DNA of 64,000 nt from Xanthobacteraceae bacterium (GTDB lineage: Bacteria; Pseudomonadota; Alphaproteobacteria; Rhizobiales; Xanthobacteraceae). The notes beneath the pieces are model-generated. The model saw only the letters and a program-made list of their open reading frames with translations, searched no databases and was not told the origin of the DNA. The translations under genes were made by a program, and so were the position numbers. Numbering within the stretch: position 1 is the first letter of the stretch; the number at the start of each line of letters is the position of its first letter. The stretch is taken from assembly GCA_022844485.1 (NCBI GenBank), contig JALHLQ010000016.1, forward strand, positions 4,087-68,086, read 5' to 3'. Below, piece after piece: positions 8,446 to 17,872 of this stretch.

Positions 8446-8919
8446 ATGGCTGAAAAGCGCCATCACTATCGGGCGACCATCCTGTGGAGCGATCCCGCGG
8501 GCACCCCACGCGCATCGACCCATTCGCGCAACCACGTCATCCGCATCCCCGGCAAAGCCGACCTGCAAGCGTCGTCAGACCCGGGCTTCCGCGGCGACCC
8601 CTCGCTCCACAACCCGGAAGATCTCCTCGTCGCCTCGCTCTCCTCCTGCCACATGCTCTGGTATCTCGGGTTGTGCGCGCGCGCCGGCGTCATGGTCACG
8701 GCCTATGTCGACGAAGCCGAGGGGACGATGATCGATCTCGGCGCCGAAGGGGGACGGTTCGAGCGCGTCACGCTGCATCCGCGCGTGACCGTCAAGCAAG
8801 GCAGCGACGTGGAGAAGGCTCGTGACTTGCATCGCGATGCGCACCGCCTTTGCTTCGTCGCCAACTCGGTGAATTTCCCCGTCGCTTGCGAACCGGTGGT
8901 GGTGACCGCTCCGACTTGA
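8446..8919 (+). CDS. OsmC family peroxide-reducing protein
   Basis: A 157-residue thiol peroxidase-like protein. The two family cysteines are present: C68 in LSSCHMLWYL and C136 in HRLCFVANS, which form the peroxidatic/resolving pair in OsmC/Ohr proteins. The N-terminal beta half carries the usual Asn-Pro-Glu (HNPEDLLVASL) before the first Cys. It detoxifies organic or fatty acid hydroperoxides in the cytoplasm. I cannot separate OsmC-like from YhfA-like use by sequence alone. Confidence 0.88.
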   Translation: MAEKRHHYRATILWSDPAGTPRASTHSRNHVIRIPGKADLQASSDPGFRGDPSLHNPEDLLVASLSSCHMLWYLGLCARAGVMVTAYVDEAEGTMIDLGAEGGRFERVTLHPRVTVKQGSDVEKARDLHRDAHRLCFVANSVNFPVACEPVVVTAPT

Positions 8920-8958
8920 TACGGTGGCGCCCCCGAAATAGCGCTGACCATCGGAGCC

Positions 8959-10263
8959 ATGCTGGCGCTCGAAATCGCGGCCGTGATCGCGCTGATCCTT
9001 GTCAACGGAGTGCTTGCACTGTCCGAACTTGCGGTCGTGTCATCCCGCCGCATCCGTCTGAAAACGATGGCCGATTTCGGCTTGCGCGGGGCTGCGACCG
9101 CGCTCGACCTCGCCAATGACCCCGGACGCTTCCTCTCCGCGGTACAGGTCGGCATCACGCTGATCGGCGTTCTGGCGGGCGCCGTATCCGGCGCGACGCT
9201 GGGGCAGCGGCTTGCCGAGCTGCTGGTGATGAGCGGGCTGCCGCCCGCCTATGCCGACGCCATCGGCATCGGCGCCGTGGTGGTTGCGATCACCTATGTG
9301 TCGGTGATCATCGGCGAACTCGTGCCGAAGCAGCTGGCGCTGCGTGACCCCGAGCGGCTCGCCTGCCTCATTGCCCCGGCAATGGCGGCGATCGCGCGCG
9401 GCGCCGGGCCGATCGTCACCATCTTCGATCTCTCCGGGCGAGCCGTGCTTCGGCTTCTCGGCGTGTCGTCGAGCCCGGCAACGACGGTCACCGACGAGGA
9501 GATCAAGACGCTGATCACCGAAGCCGAAACGGCCGGCGTCATCGAACCGGAAGAGCGCACGATGATCGCCCGGGTGATGCGGCTCGCGGATCGTCCGATC
9601 CGCGCGGTGATGACGCCGCGCACCGACGTGGACATGATCGATCTCGATGCCGGCCCCGACGAAATCCGCAAGACCTTGCGCGAGAGCATTCATTCGCGGC
9701 TGCCCGCCTATCGCGGCACGCCCGACGAAATCGTCGGAATCGTGCAGGCCAAGGATTTGCTCGATGCCTACCTCGCGGGCGAACCGGTCGACCCGCGGGC
9801 GCTTTGCCGTCCGCCCGTCATCGTTCCCGACACCATCGACGCGCTGGACGTCATCGAGTCCCTGAAGCAGTCGCCGGTGCACATGGCGCTCGTGCACGAC
9901 GAATACGGCTACTTCCAGGGTGTGGTGACGACAGCCGACATTCTCGAGGCGATCACCGGAGCCTTCCGCACCGAGGAAGGCCCGCCGCAGCCGAAATACA
10001 CGCGCAGAGCGGACGGGAGCTTTCTCATCGAAGGGGACATGCCGGCGGATGAACTTTCGGACCTGCTCGGGATTCGCCTGCCGTCTCCGGCGAGCTTCAA
10101 TACAACCGCCGGATTTCTGCTCTGGGAGTTCGGCCACCTGCCGAAGGTCGGCGACGACGTCGTCGTGCAGGGCTGGCGGATCGAAGTCGTGGATCTCGAC
10201 GGCCGGCGCATCGACAAGATTCTCGCCGAGCGGGTCGGCACCAACCGGCGGGTACGAAGCTGA
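8959..10263 (+). CDS. CNNM/CorC-type transporter (DUF21, CBS pair, CorC_HlyC)
   Basis: A 434-residue inner-membrane protein with domains in order: a DUF21 membrane domain with about four helices over residues 1-190, a tandem CBS pair over roughly 210-330 (VMTPRTDVDMIDLD, then VHDEYGYFQGVVT), and a C-terminal CorC_HlyC transporter-associated domain. The family is linked to Mg2+/Co2+ export or resistance; the older hemolysin label is misleading. It follows the OsmC gene by 39 bases and ends before a palindromic repeat that may mark the end of the transcript. Confidence 0.9.
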   Translation: MLALEIAAVIALILVNGVLALSELAVVSSRRIRLKTMADFGLRGAATALDLANDPGRFLSAVQVGITLIGVLAGAVSGATLGQRLAELLVMSGLPPAYADAIGIGAVVVAITYVSVIIGELVPKQLALRDPERLACLIAPAMAAIARGAGPIVTIFDLSGRAVLRLLGVSSSPATTVTDEEIKTLITEAETAGVIEPEERTMIARVMRLADRPIRAVMTPRTDVDMIDLDAGPDEIRKTLRESIHSRLPAYRGTPDEIVGIVQAKDLLDAYLAGEPVDPRALCRPPVIVPDTIDALDVIESLKQSPVHMALVHDEYGYFQGVVTTADILEAITGAFRTEEGPPQPKYTRRADGSFLIEGDMPADELSDLLGIRLPSPASFNTTAGFLLWEFGHLPKVGDDVVVQGWRIEVVDLDGRRIDKILAERVGTNRRVRS

Positions 10264-10281
10264 CTCGTCGGACCGGCTGTT

Positions 10282-10323
10282 CCCCGGCCGAAGCGAGCGC
10301 GCAGCGCGAGCGAAGAGCCGGGG
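10282..10323. repeat. REP-like palindrome after the CorC-type gene
   Basis: CCCCGG at 10282 pairs with CCGGGG ending at 10323, enclosing a GCGAGCGCGC-rich core, so the 42-base unit can fold into a hairpin. No poly-T run follows, so it is more likely a short dispersed repeat than an intrinsic terminator. The remaining intergenic DNA to 10516 shows nothing else recognisable. Confidence 0.5.
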
Positions 10324-10516
10324 CCCAGCACAAAACCTTGCGGAGCGCGTTACGGTTTTGCGCTTCGCCGGTTTGATCCTGGTTCCCGGGTCTCGTTTCC
10401 CCGGATCAAGTGGGGTCCACTCGCCGGGACACGAGTCAGCTCGCCCTTTCCCCGCCTGATTCTCCATGTTAACGGAGCCACGCGAAAGGGCGCATGAGCG
10501 CGCCAGAAACTCCCGT

Positions 10517-11344
10517 ATGATCCGAAAACCGCTTCTCATCCTCGCTGCCGGCGCGGCCCTGCTTGCGCCGGCGGACGTGCTCGCGCAGTTCGGAACCATA
10601 TTCGGTGAGCCGCCGCCGCGCCCGCCCGGGAGCGTGCCGCGCGCGCCCGGATCGGCGCCGCCGCCTGCGCAACCGTTTCCGCAGACTTTGCCCCCGCCTC
10701 CACAGACCCTGCCGTCGCCGCCGCAGACCCTGCCGCCGCCGCAAACGCAACGACCGCCGGGCGGCGTGCAATCGCAACCTTTGCCGCCGCCGCCCGGTAC
10801 GCCGAGTGCGCCGGCGCAACAGCAGTCCACATTGCCTCGCCCAGGACAGGCGCCGCTTCCGGGTCTTCCGCAAGGACAGCGGCAGCCGCGGGGAACGCCG
10901 GGCCAGAATACCGAACCGCAGCCCGGCGACGAGGTCGTGGTCGCGCCGCCGGCGCAACGCATCGCCAATTCGAACGCCGTCTTTTCCGGTCTCGACAAGA
11001 TCACCGGGCGCATCATCACATTCGACGCAGCGATCAATGAGACCGTACAGTTCGGCGCGTTGCAGGTCACGCCGCGCGCCTGCTATACGCGCCCGCCGAC
11101 GCAGTTGTCGAACACGGACGCCTTTCTGGAGGTGGATGAAATCACGCTGCAAGGCGAGGTGCGGCGGATTTTCACGGGCTGGATGTTCGCGTCGAGCCCG
11201 GGCTTGCATGCGATCGAGCATCCGATCTACGACGTGTGGCTCGTCGATTGCAAAAGCGACAAGCCCGCGGTCGTGAGCTCTCCTCAGCCGCAGACTGCGC
11301 CACAGCCGGCTCCGGCCTCGCCGCCGCAAACGCAGCGCCGCTGA
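10517..11344 (+). CDS. Exported DUF2155 family protein
   Basis: The ATG at 10517 gives a clear signal peptide (MIRKPLLILAAGAALLAPAD, cut after VLAQ). A long Pro/Gln-rich low-complexity linker spans about residues 30-140, followed by the DUF2155 domain with SGLDKITGRIITFDA, the RACYTRPP segment and FTGWMFASSPGLHA. A second Pro/Gln tail closes the 275-residue protein. DUF2155 proteins are conserved in alphaproteobacteria with no settled function; an envelope role is inferred from the signal peptide. Confidence 0.87.
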   Translation: MIRKPLLILAAGAALLAPADVLAQFGTIFGEPPPRPPGSVPRAPGSAPPPAQPFPQTLPPPPQTLPSPPQTLPPPQTQRPPGGVQSQPLPPPPGTPSAPAQQQSTLPRPGQAPLPGLPQGQRQPRGTPGQNTEPQPGDEVVVAPPAQRIANSNAVFSGLDKITGRIITFDAAINETVQFGALQVTPRACYTRPPTQLSNTDAFLEVDEITLQGEVRRIFTGWMFASSPGLHAIEHPIYDVWLVDCKSDKPAVVSSPQPQTAPQPAPASPPQTQRR

Positions 11345-11428
11345 GTTCCGAGCGGCTGGCCGTCGCCAAGATTGTGGACTACGCTTGCGCCGCTCCGGAC
11401 ACCGGCGCAATCAAGAACAGGAAACTCC

Positions 11429-13516
11429 ATGCTGTTCAGGCGGCTGCAACCGTCCCGACCATGGCCGCTTTCCGCCCATCTCGCCGCGTTTGCGCTTGCG
11501 CTGGCGCTTCCCGTGCTGGCGGTTGCCGGAGTGGCGATCTGGCGGCTCAATGCGGCGATGCATGCCGCGGTCGAAGAGCGCGTGCTGGCGTCGGCGCGCG
11601 CTCTCTCGGCTGACATCGATCGGCAGTTCACGGCCCTGATGACCACGCTCGAAGTGCTCGCGGGCTCGCCGTCTTTGCGCGCCGGCGAGCTCGACGCCTT
11701 CGAGCAAAGCGTGCGCCGGATCGCCGAGAGGCAGGATTGGTACATCGTGCTGGCCGATCCCGAGGGCCGGCAACTGGTCAACACGCTTTTGGATCGCGGG
11801 GCGGCGCTCCCCCACCTGGCCAACAACGAAGCCAACCGCACGGCGATCGAAACACGGCGCCCTTATGTGAGCGATCTGTTCGTCGGGGCCGTCGCCAAGC
11901 GCCCGATCATCACGATCAGCATGCCGGTGATCGATCTGAACGAAGTTCCTTTTGTGCTGGTGATGGCCATCCCGCCCGAATATCTGCTGCCCCACTTCGA
12001 ATCGATCGGGATGGAGAAGGGCTGGATCGGAAGCGTTCTCGACCGCAACGGACGGATCATCGCCCGTTCAGAGGCCCATGAGCGGTTCATCGGCCAGCCG
12101 GCGACTGAAAACGGCGGAACGGCGATGCAGGCGAACCCGGAGGGCGTGCAGCGGAATTTAGCTCTCGAGGGTTCTCTGAGCATCCGGGCCTGGCGGCGCT
12201 CGCAGCAGACGGGTCTTACATCCGCGGTGATCGTGTCGGTGGACCTCTTGGAAGAGCAATTCCACCGCGCCTGGATCGGCTTCGCATTGGGCGCGCTTGC
12301 GCTGTTGGCCCTTGCCGGCTTGCTCGCCTATTTGTTCGGACGCGAAATCGCGAAGCCGATCTATGCGCTGACCAAGGTGGCGGACGCGGCCGGCGCAAGC
12401 GGATTCGAATGGACGCGCCTGAAGGAGGCCAATGAAGTTGGCCGAGCCTTGACCCAGGCCATCGGGCGGCGCCAGATGAGCGAGACGCGGTTTCGCGTGC
12501 TGGCCGATCGCGCCCGCGACATCGTGATGCTCATCAGGGAAGACGGCACCATCGTCGAAGCCAACGCCGCCGCCACCGCGGCTTACGGCTACGCCCAGAG
12601 CGAACTCGTGGGAATGAACATCGCAATGCTCCGCGATGCATCGAGGCGGCATGAGGTCGCCGCTCAATTTCGGCAAGCCATGGCCGGCGGCGTCATGTTC
12701 GAAACCCTGCATCAGCGCAAGGACGGCTCGACCTTCCCGGTCGAAGTCAGCGCCGCCTCCGCCACGGTCGGAACCGAAACCCTCATTTTCAGCATCGTCC
12801 GCGATATTTCCGTCCGCCGCGAGCATGAAGAGAAGCTGAGGCGCGACGCGGACCACATCCGTTTCCTGATGCGCGAGCTCTCGCACCGGACCAAGAACCT
12901 TCTCGCCGTGATCCAGGCCATGGCGCGGCAGACCGGACGGACCAGCAAGGATATCGAGGAATTCGAGCGCCGCTTCGAGGCGCGCATTGCCGGGCTCGCG
13001 CGATCGCATGACCTGCTGGTGAAGCAGAATTGGCAAGGCGTGCCGCTCGCCGATCTGGTCCGCACGCAGGTGTCGCCGTTTGTGGAGCGCTTTGCGGAGC
13101 GCGTCATCGCGCGCGGCCCCGGCCTGATGTTGCGGCCGGAAGCGGCCAACAGCATCGGCATGGCGCTGCACGAATTGGCGACGAATGCGTCCAAGTATGG
13201 GGCCCTGTCGGTTCAATCCGGAAAAATCGCCCTCGACTGGAGCGTCGAAGGGGATCCTTCCGGCGAGCGGACGTTTCGCATCGTTTGGCGCGAAGTCGAC
13301 GGGCCGCAGGTGCAGGCGCCTGAGCGCAAGGGTTTCGGACACCAGGTGGTGGGGCGGCTCGCTGCCGAAGCACTCAACGGGCGCGTGGCTCTCGACTTCA
13401 AGCCGAGCGGCTTCGAGTGGCGGCTCGAAGCTCCGCTCGCGACGGTCGGAGATTCCTACGCGGCGACCTCATTGCAGCCGCAGCCGAGCGATGCCGGCGA
13501 GCGCGTGCATCCTTAA
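11429..13516 (+). CDS. Membrane-bound HWE-family sensor histidine kinase (periplasmic sensor, PAS, HWE core)
   Basis: From the ATG at 11429 (AGGAAA ribosome site) the protein has 695 residues. A first membrane helix near residues 13-34, an extracytoplasmic Cache-like region of about 220 residues, and a second helix (GALALLALAGLLAYLFG) near 275 are followed by a short linker, one PAS domain (about 345-460) and the HWE core: ELSHRTKNLLAVIQAMA, MALHELATNASKYGALS and the W-x-E in IVWREVDGP. It senses an external signal through the Cache-like domain. No response regulator adjoins it, so its partner is encoded elsewhere. It differs from the cytoplasmic kinase at 2719-5022 in input design but shares the catalytic core. 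Confidence 0.88.
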   Translation: MLFRRLQPSRPWPLSAHLAAFALALALPVLAVAGVAIWRLNAAMHAAVEERVLASARALSADIDRQFTALMTTLEVLAGSPSLRAGELDAFEQSVRRIAERQDWYIVLADPEGRQLVNTLLDRGAALPHLANNEANRTAIETRRPYVSDLFVGAVAKRPIITISMPVIDLNEVPFVLVMAIPPEYLLPHFESIGMEKGWIGSVLDRNGRIIARSEAHERFIGQPATENGGTAMQANPEGVQRNLALEGSLSIRAWRRSQQTGLTSAVIVSVDLLEEQFHRAWIGFALGALALLALAGLLAYLFGREIAKPIYALTKVADAAGASGFEWTRLKEANEVGRALTQAIGRRQMSETRFRVLADRARDIVMLIREDGTIVEANAAATAAYGYAQSELVGMNIAMLRDASRRHEVAAQFRQAMAGGVMFETLHQRKDGSTFPVEVSAASATVGTETLIFSIVRDISVRREHEEKLRRDADHIRFLMRELSHRTKNLLAVIQAMARQTGRTSKDIEEFERRFEARIAGLARSHDLLVKQNWQGVPLADLVRTQVSPFVERFAERVIARGPGLMLRPEAANSIGMALHELATNASKYGALSVQSGKIALDWSVEGDPSGERTFRIVWREVDGPQVQAPERKGFGHQVVGRLAAEALNGRVALDFKPSGFEWRLEAPLATVGDSYAATSLQPQPSDAGERVHP

Positions 13517-13521
13517 GACCC

Positions 13522-13634
13522 GTAGCCAGGATTGAGCGGAAGCGAAATCCGGGACATTCCGCCCCGGGTTTCGCTGCGCTCAACCCAGGCTACAGGAGCG
13601 TAACCCAGGTTTCGCGGCGCTCAATCCGGGCGAC
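13522..13634. repeat. Three-arm palindromic repeat reaching into the end of aat
   Basis: GTAGCCAGGATTGAGCGG at 13522 and the opposing arm ending GCTCAACCCAGGCTAC at 13593 form a long imperfect hairpin. A third related arm lies at 13600-13634 (GTAACCCAGGTTTCGC). Related single arms recur at 14344 and 14542, so this is a dispersed repeat. The third arm overlaps the last codons and stop of aat at 13621. Confidence 0.7.
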
Positions 13635-14310
13635 GTTTTGCAGCCAGCGCAAGTTCAAGCGCACGCGCGCCGGCGATGGGCTCGTCCAAAGGGAGCCGCG
13701 CGAAATCCGCCTCGCCCGCGACTGCGGCCTCGAGGAGCTTGTGATACTGGCGTCTCGACAGCTCGAGGGCTCCGAATGTCTGCAAATGGTCCGTCACGAA
13801 CTGCGTATCCAGGAGCTTGTAACCTCCGGCGCGAAGCCGGGCCACCAGATGCACCAGCGCAACTTTGGAGGCATCGCGCACCTCATGAAACATGCTTTCG
13901 CCGAAAAACGCTGCGCCGAGGCTGACGCCATAAAGCCCGCCGACCAGGGCGCCCGATTGATAGACCTCGACCGTATGGCAATGCCCGCGCTCGAAAAGGG
14001 CGCCGTAGAGCGTGCGAATGCGCGTGTTGATCCAGGTGCGTGCGCGTCCGGCCTTGGGCTTCGCGCAGCCATCGATCACCGCGTCGAAGTCGCCATCGAC
14101 GCGGACCGTGAGACGATCGGAACGCACCGTGCGCGCGAGGCGAGACGACACATGGAACGCGTCGAGCGGCAGCACGCCCCGGCGCTCCGGCTCCACCCAA
14201 TACAGAGCCGGATCATCGGCGCTCTCCGCCATCGGAAAGATGCCGCAGGCATAGGCCTTCAACAGCACCTCCGGCGTGATCTCCACATAGTGGTCGCGGG
14301 GATGGCTCAT
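13621..14310 (-). CDS. aat: Leucyl/phenylalanyl-tRNA--protein transferase
   Basis: Adds Leu or Phe from aminoacyl-tRNA to N-terminal Arg/Lys of proteins, marking them for ClpS-ClpAP degradation; clpS and clpA are present in this window at 47.9-50.7 kb. The ATG at 14310 gives 229 residues starting [20 protein letters not shown]. Family motifs include [39 protein letters not shown] and [11 protein letters not shown]. The last codons (RRPD, stop) lie inside a dispersed repeat, so the native C-terminus may have been altered there. Both flanks are repeat-rich. Confidence 0.93.
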   Translation of the reverse strand: MSHPRDHYVEITPEVLLKAYACGIFPMAESADDPALYWVEPERRGVLPLDAFHVSSRLARTVRSDRLTVRVDGDFDAVIDGCAKPKAGRARTWINTRIRTLYGALFERGHCHTVEVYQSGALVGGLYGVSLGAAFFGESMFHEVRDASKVALVHLVARLRAGGYKLLDTQFVTDHLQTFGALELSRRQYHKLLEAAVAGEADFARLPLDEPIAGARALELALAAKRRPD

Positions 14311-14343
14311 GCGTTCACTATATAGGTAACCGTCGAGAACCCT

Positions 14344-14375
14344 GTAGGCTGAATGGAGCGAAGCGACATCCGGGA
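14344..14375 (+). repeat. Single arm of the GTAGCC-type dispersed repeat
   Basis: GTAGGCTGAATGGAGCG followed by AAGCGACATCCGGG repeats the arms at 13522 and 14542 with few differences. It lies between aat and pncB. Confidence 0.6.
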
Positions 14376-14415
14376 TATGAGTGCAATTCAAGCCACGGCC
14401 CTTAACAGCTCTTAT

Positions 14416-14526
14416 CCCTCCCCCGCCTGCGGGGGAGGGTCGGCGCGAAGCGCCGGGGTGGGGGCTCTTCGCGACGACCCCACCCGGCTCGCTATCGCTC
14501 GCCACCCTCACCTTTCAGGGGAGGGA
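14416..14526. repeat. Mosaic GC-rich palindromic repeat
   Basis: A perfect stem, CCCTCCCCCGC and GCGGGGGAGGG, occupies 14416-14439. It is followed by CGGCGC-GAA-GCGCCG and by paired GGTGGGG/CCCCACC, ending in a CAGGGGAGGG at about 14526. The block resembles the repeat DNA at the left edge of the window (36-123). Confidence 0.65.
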
Positions 14527-14541
14527 CTAAGTCTCAAAACC

Positions 14542-14575
14542 GTAGCCTGGATGGAGCGGAAGCGACATCCGGGGC
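14542..14575 (+). repeat. Single arm of the GTAGCC-type dispersed repeat
   Basis: GTAGCCTGGATGGAGCGG followed by AAGCGACATCCGGGG, a near-copy of the arms at 13522 and 14344. It ends about 12 bases before the pncB stop codon. Confidence 0.65.
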
Positions 14576-14587
14576 AACCGTCCCAGG

Positions 14588-15886
14588 TCACGCGATCACC
14601 GGCTGCCGCACGGCGCCTTCGCGGCCAAAAACGCGCAAGTAGCGCTCGATCTCGGCCGCGCTCCCGCTTGCCTTCAGCGGATTATCAGACAGCTTGACCG
14701 CGCTGCGGCCGTTCGCGCTCACCACCTTGCAGACGAGGCTGATGGGATCGAGGGTTTTCAGCCCGCGCGGGTGACAATTCCGGAAATCGTTGGTTGACAG
14801 CGTCCCCCAGCCGAAACTCTCGCGCATGCGGCCGTGAAATTGCTGGTGAAGGCCGATCATGAGATCGACATCCAGGCTGTCGGAGAACATGCCGCGCTTC
14901 GTCTGGGCGTCGCGGCCGCGCGAGCGATACCAGGCGATCATCTCTTCGCCGGCGGCGAAGGGTTCCTTGGAGTCGAAACGCATGCCGGTCCAGTCAGCGA
15001 CCCAGTCCGGCGCGTCGCGCAGGAACTGGGTCGAGCCGAAGGTGTCGGGCAGGACGATCAGCAGCGCCCCGTCATAGACGCGCTGCCATTGCTCGAGCGT
15101 GAGATACTGCGCCTGCTTCAGATCGCGATCGGTAGCGGCGAGCGTCGCCAGCACCATCGGAAGCTCGTGCGAGTTGGTTCCGATCGCCTCGACGCCGTGC
15201 TTGAACGAGAGATAGGCGTTCGACGTGCCGACGAAGCTCGGCCCGAGCTCGTTGGCGAGCGCCGTCGTGCTCCATTCCTGCCAGAGAAAGCCGTGACGGC
15301 GGCGCGTGCCGAACTCGGCCAGCCGCAATTCGGGAAACTTTCGCAGTTTCTGGATTTTGTCCCAGGTCTTCGACTTCGCCTGCGCATAGAGCACGTCGAG
15401 CTCGAACTTGCCGAGATTGGCCATCGCCGCGCGCGAGCGCAGCTCGCTCATGATGGCGAGCGCGTAGATTTCCCACAGCGTCACCGCCGCCCAAGGACCC
15501 TCGAATGTGAGGACATATTGGCCGTCTTTCGTTTCCAGACGGTATGGCGGGAGCTGGAAATCTCGCAGGTACTCGATGTAATCCGCGCGGAAGATGTCGC
15601 GCCGGCCGTAGAACTTGTTGCCCGCCAGCCAAACCAGCTCGTTCTCACGGAACCGCAAATTGCGGACATGGTCGAGCTGCCTGCGCAGCACCGTTTCGGG
15701 GATCACATCGGCAAGCCGCTCGCTCGTCGTGCGGTTGATCAGGCCGAAGGTCACCGGGACATCCGGATAGAGCATCCAGATGAACTGGTGCATCAGGAAC
15801 TTGTAGAAATCGGTGTCGAGCAGCGACCGGATGATCGGGTCGAGCCGGTAATTGTGGTTGTGGACGCGGTTGGCGAAATCGACCAT
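14588..15886 (-). CDS. pncB: Nicotinate phosphoribosyltransferase
   Basis: Converts nicotinate and PRPP to nicotinate mononucleotide in the NAD salvage (Preiss-Handler) pathway. The 432-residue protein starts at ATG 15886 and shows the family N-terminus with SLLDTDFYKFLMHQFIW, the conserved EFGTRRRHGFLWQEW and GTSNAYLSFKHG, and the phosphate-binding GMFSDSLDVDLM region. Length is normal for the bacterial enzyme. It stands alone, with repeats on its 3' side and the accC gene ending 95 bases upstream. Confidence 0.95.
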   Translation of the reverse strand: MVDFANRVHNHNYRLDPIIRSLLDTDFYKFLMHQFIWMLYPDVPVTFGLINRTTSERLADVIPETVLRRQLDHVRNLRFRENELVWLAGNKFYGRRDIFRADYIEYLRDFQLPPYRLETKDGQYVLTFEGPWAAVTLWEIYALAIMSELRSRAAMANLGKFELDVLYAQAKSKTWDKIQKLRKFPELRLAEFGTRRRHGFLWQEWSTTALANELGPSFVGTSNAYLSFKHGVEAIGTNSHELPMVLATLAATDRDLKQAQYLTLEQWQRVYDGALLIVLPDTFGSTQFLRDAPDWVADWTGMRFDSKEPFAAGEEMIAWYRSRGRDAQTKRGMFSDSLDVDLMIGLHQQFHGRMRESFGWGTLSTNDFRNCHPRGLKTLDPISLVCKVVSANGRSAVKLSDNPLKASGSAAEIERYLRVFGREGAVRQPVIA

Positions 15887-15981
15887 GGACGGACTTTCCG
15901 GCTCGGGTTCCGAGCGCTCAGCTTTCGAATGTTTGCATAGTTTCGCCGCTTGCGGGAGGTGCGAAGGTTTCCGCGAGCGGA

Positions 15982-17334
15982 TCAGCTATCCATGCCGCCG
16001 CGGGCGAGAAACTGCTCCAGCCAATGAATGTGGTATTGGCCGTCGAGGATGTCGGGCTCGCGCACGAGCGCGCGGAACAGCGGCAGCGTGGTTTCGATCC
16101 CGTCCACGACATACTCGTCGAGCGCCCGCCGCAGCCGCATCAGGCACTCGGTACGCGTCTTGCCGTGCACGATCAGCTTGCCCACCAGCGAGTCGTAATA
16201 GGGGGGGATCAGGTAACCCTGGTAGACGGCGGAGTCGACGCGCACCCCGAGGCCGCCGGGGGTGTGATAGTGCGCGATCCTCCCCGGCGAAGGCCGAAAC
16301 GAGACCGGGTTTTCGGCATTCACCCGGCACTCGATCGAATGGCCGTGGAATTTGATGTCCTTCTGCTCCATCGACAGGTCCGATCCGGCCGCGACGCGGA
16401 TCTGCTCGAGAACGAGATCGATGTCGGTGATCATTTCCGTCACCGGGTGTTCCACCTGGATGCGCGTATTCATCTCGATGAAATAGAAGGCGCCGTCCTC
16501 GTAGAGAAATTCGACCGTGCCGGCGCCGCGGTATTTGATCTGGCGCATCGCTTTCGCGACCGTCTCCCCGATCGCGTCGCGCGCCGAGGCGTTGAGGGCA
16601 GGCGAGGGGCCTTCCTCCCACACTTTCTGGTGCCGCCGCTGCAGCGAACAGTCGCGTTCGCCAAGATGCACGGCACGCCCCCTGCCGTCGCCGAGCACCT
16701 GGATCTCGATGTGCCGCGGCCGCTGCAGATACTTTTCCAGATACACCACATCGTCGCCGAAAGCCGCCTTCGCCTCGGCGCGCGCGGTCGCCAGCGCGGA
16801 CGACAGATCCGCTTCGGTCCGGGCGACCTTCATGCCGCGCCCGCCGCCGCCCGCGGCAGCCTTGACGAGCACGGGAAAGCCGATGTCGCGCGCGATGCGC
16901 AAGGCTTCGTCGTTGGAGGAGACGCCGCCTTCCGAGCCGGGCACGACGGGAATGCCGAGCCGCTTCGCCGTGCGCTTGGCCTCGATCTTGTCGCCCATGA
17001 TGCGGATGTGCTCGGGGCTCGGGCCGATGAAATCGATGCCGTGCTCTTCAAGGATTTCGGCAAAACGCGCGTTCTCGGACAGGAAGCCGTAGCCTGGATG
17101 CACCGCATCGGCGCCGGTGATCTCGCAGGCCGCCAGCAGCGAGGGAATGTTGAGGTAGCTGTCTTTTGCCGGCGGCGGGCCGATGCAGACGCTCTCGTCG
17201 GCGAGACGCACATGCATCGCATCGCCGTCGGCGGTCGAGTGCACCGCGACGGTCGGAATGCCGAGCTCCTTGCAGGCGCGCAGGACGCGCAGGGCGATCT
17301 CGCCGCGGTTGGCAATCAATATCTTGTCGAACAT
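15982..17334 (-). CDS. accC: Acetyl-CoA carboxylase, biotin carboxylase subunit
   Basis: Carboxylates the biotin on AccB with ATP and bicarbonate, the first step of fatty acid synthesis. The ATG at 17334 gives MFDKILIANRGEIALRVLRA and 450 residues, the normal length. The ATP-grasp glycine loop AAAGGGGRGMKV, the ERDCSLQRRHQKV stretch, and the active-site EMNTRIQVEHPVTE are intact. It lies 38 bases downstream of accB in the usual accB-accC order and shares the strand with aroQ. Confidence 0.96.
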   Translation of the reverse strand: MFDKILIANRGEIALRVLRACKELGIPTVAVHSTADGDAMHVRLADESVCIGPPPAKDSYLNIPSLLAACEITGADAVHPGYGFLSENARFAEILEEHGIDFIGPSPEHIRIMGDKIEAKRTAKRLGIPVVPGSEGGVSSNDEALRIARDIGFPVLVKAAAGGGGRGMKVARTEADLSSALATARAEAKAAFGDDVVYLEKYLQRPRHIEIQVLGDGRGRAVHLGERDCSLQRRHQKVWEEGPSPALNASARDAIGETVAKAMRQIKYRGAGTVEFLYEDGAFYFIEMNTRIQVEHPVTEMITDIDLVLEQIRVAAGSDLSMEQKDIKFHGHSIECRVNAENPVSFRPSPGRIAHYHTPGGLGVRVDSAVYQGYLIPPYYDSLVGKLIVHGKTRTECLMRLRRALDEYVVDGIETTLPLFRALVREPDILDGQYHIHWLEQFLARGGMDS

Positions 17335-17372
17335 GCCAGGCACAACCGGCGCTCTCGGGCGCGCGCCCTTCC

Positions 17373-17852
17373 TTACTCGATGATCATCAACGGCTCGCCG
17401 AACTCCACCGGCTGGGCGTCGTCGAACAGGATCTGGGTGACGGTCCCCGGTTTCGGCGCGGGGATCTGGTTCATGGTCTTCATCGCCTCGATGATCAGCA
17501 GCGTGTCACCCGCCTTGACTTGGCTGCCGACCTCGACGAACGGCTTGGCGCCCGGCTCCGACGAGCGATAGGCGGTGCCCACCATGGGCGAGGGCACGAC
17601 GCCCGGATGTCTCGACGGCTCGAGGACAGCGACCGGTGTGGTGATCGGGACGGCGGTGGTCGGCGTTGTCGTCGGTGCGCTCGGATGCAGCATGGCGGGC
17701 GCCAGCGCAGCGAACGACGGGGGCAATTGCCGCGCCACGCGCAGGCGCAGTCCACCCTGCTCGATCTCGATTTCGGTCAGCCCGGTTTCGTCGAGGAGCT
17801 TGGCGAGGTCCCGGATCGAATCGTGATCGATCGCAATCTTCTTGTCCGCCAT
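17373..17852 (-). CDS. accB: Acetyl-CoA carboxylase, biotin carboxyl carrier protein
   Basis: Carries the biotin arm between the biotin carboxylase and the carboxyltransferase. It has 159 residues from the ATG at 17852. An N-terminal helical region leads to a Pro/Thr-rich linker (about residues 55-80) and a C-terminal biotinyl domain, with the target lysine K125 in [10 protein letters not shown]. It is 20 bases downstream of aroQ and 38 upstream of accC, so aroQ-accB-accC look like one operon. Confidence 0.96.
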   Translation of the reverse strand: MADKKIAIDHDSIRDLAKLLDETGLTEIEIEQGGLRLRVARQLPPSFAALAPAMLHPSAPTTTPTTAVPITTPVAVLEPSRHPGVVPSPMVGTAYRSSEPGAKPFVEVGSQVKAGDTLLIIEAMKTMNQIPAPKPGTVTQILFDDAQPVEFGEPLMIIE

Positions 17853-17872
17853 CGCCTCCTCGATCCGCCTGT

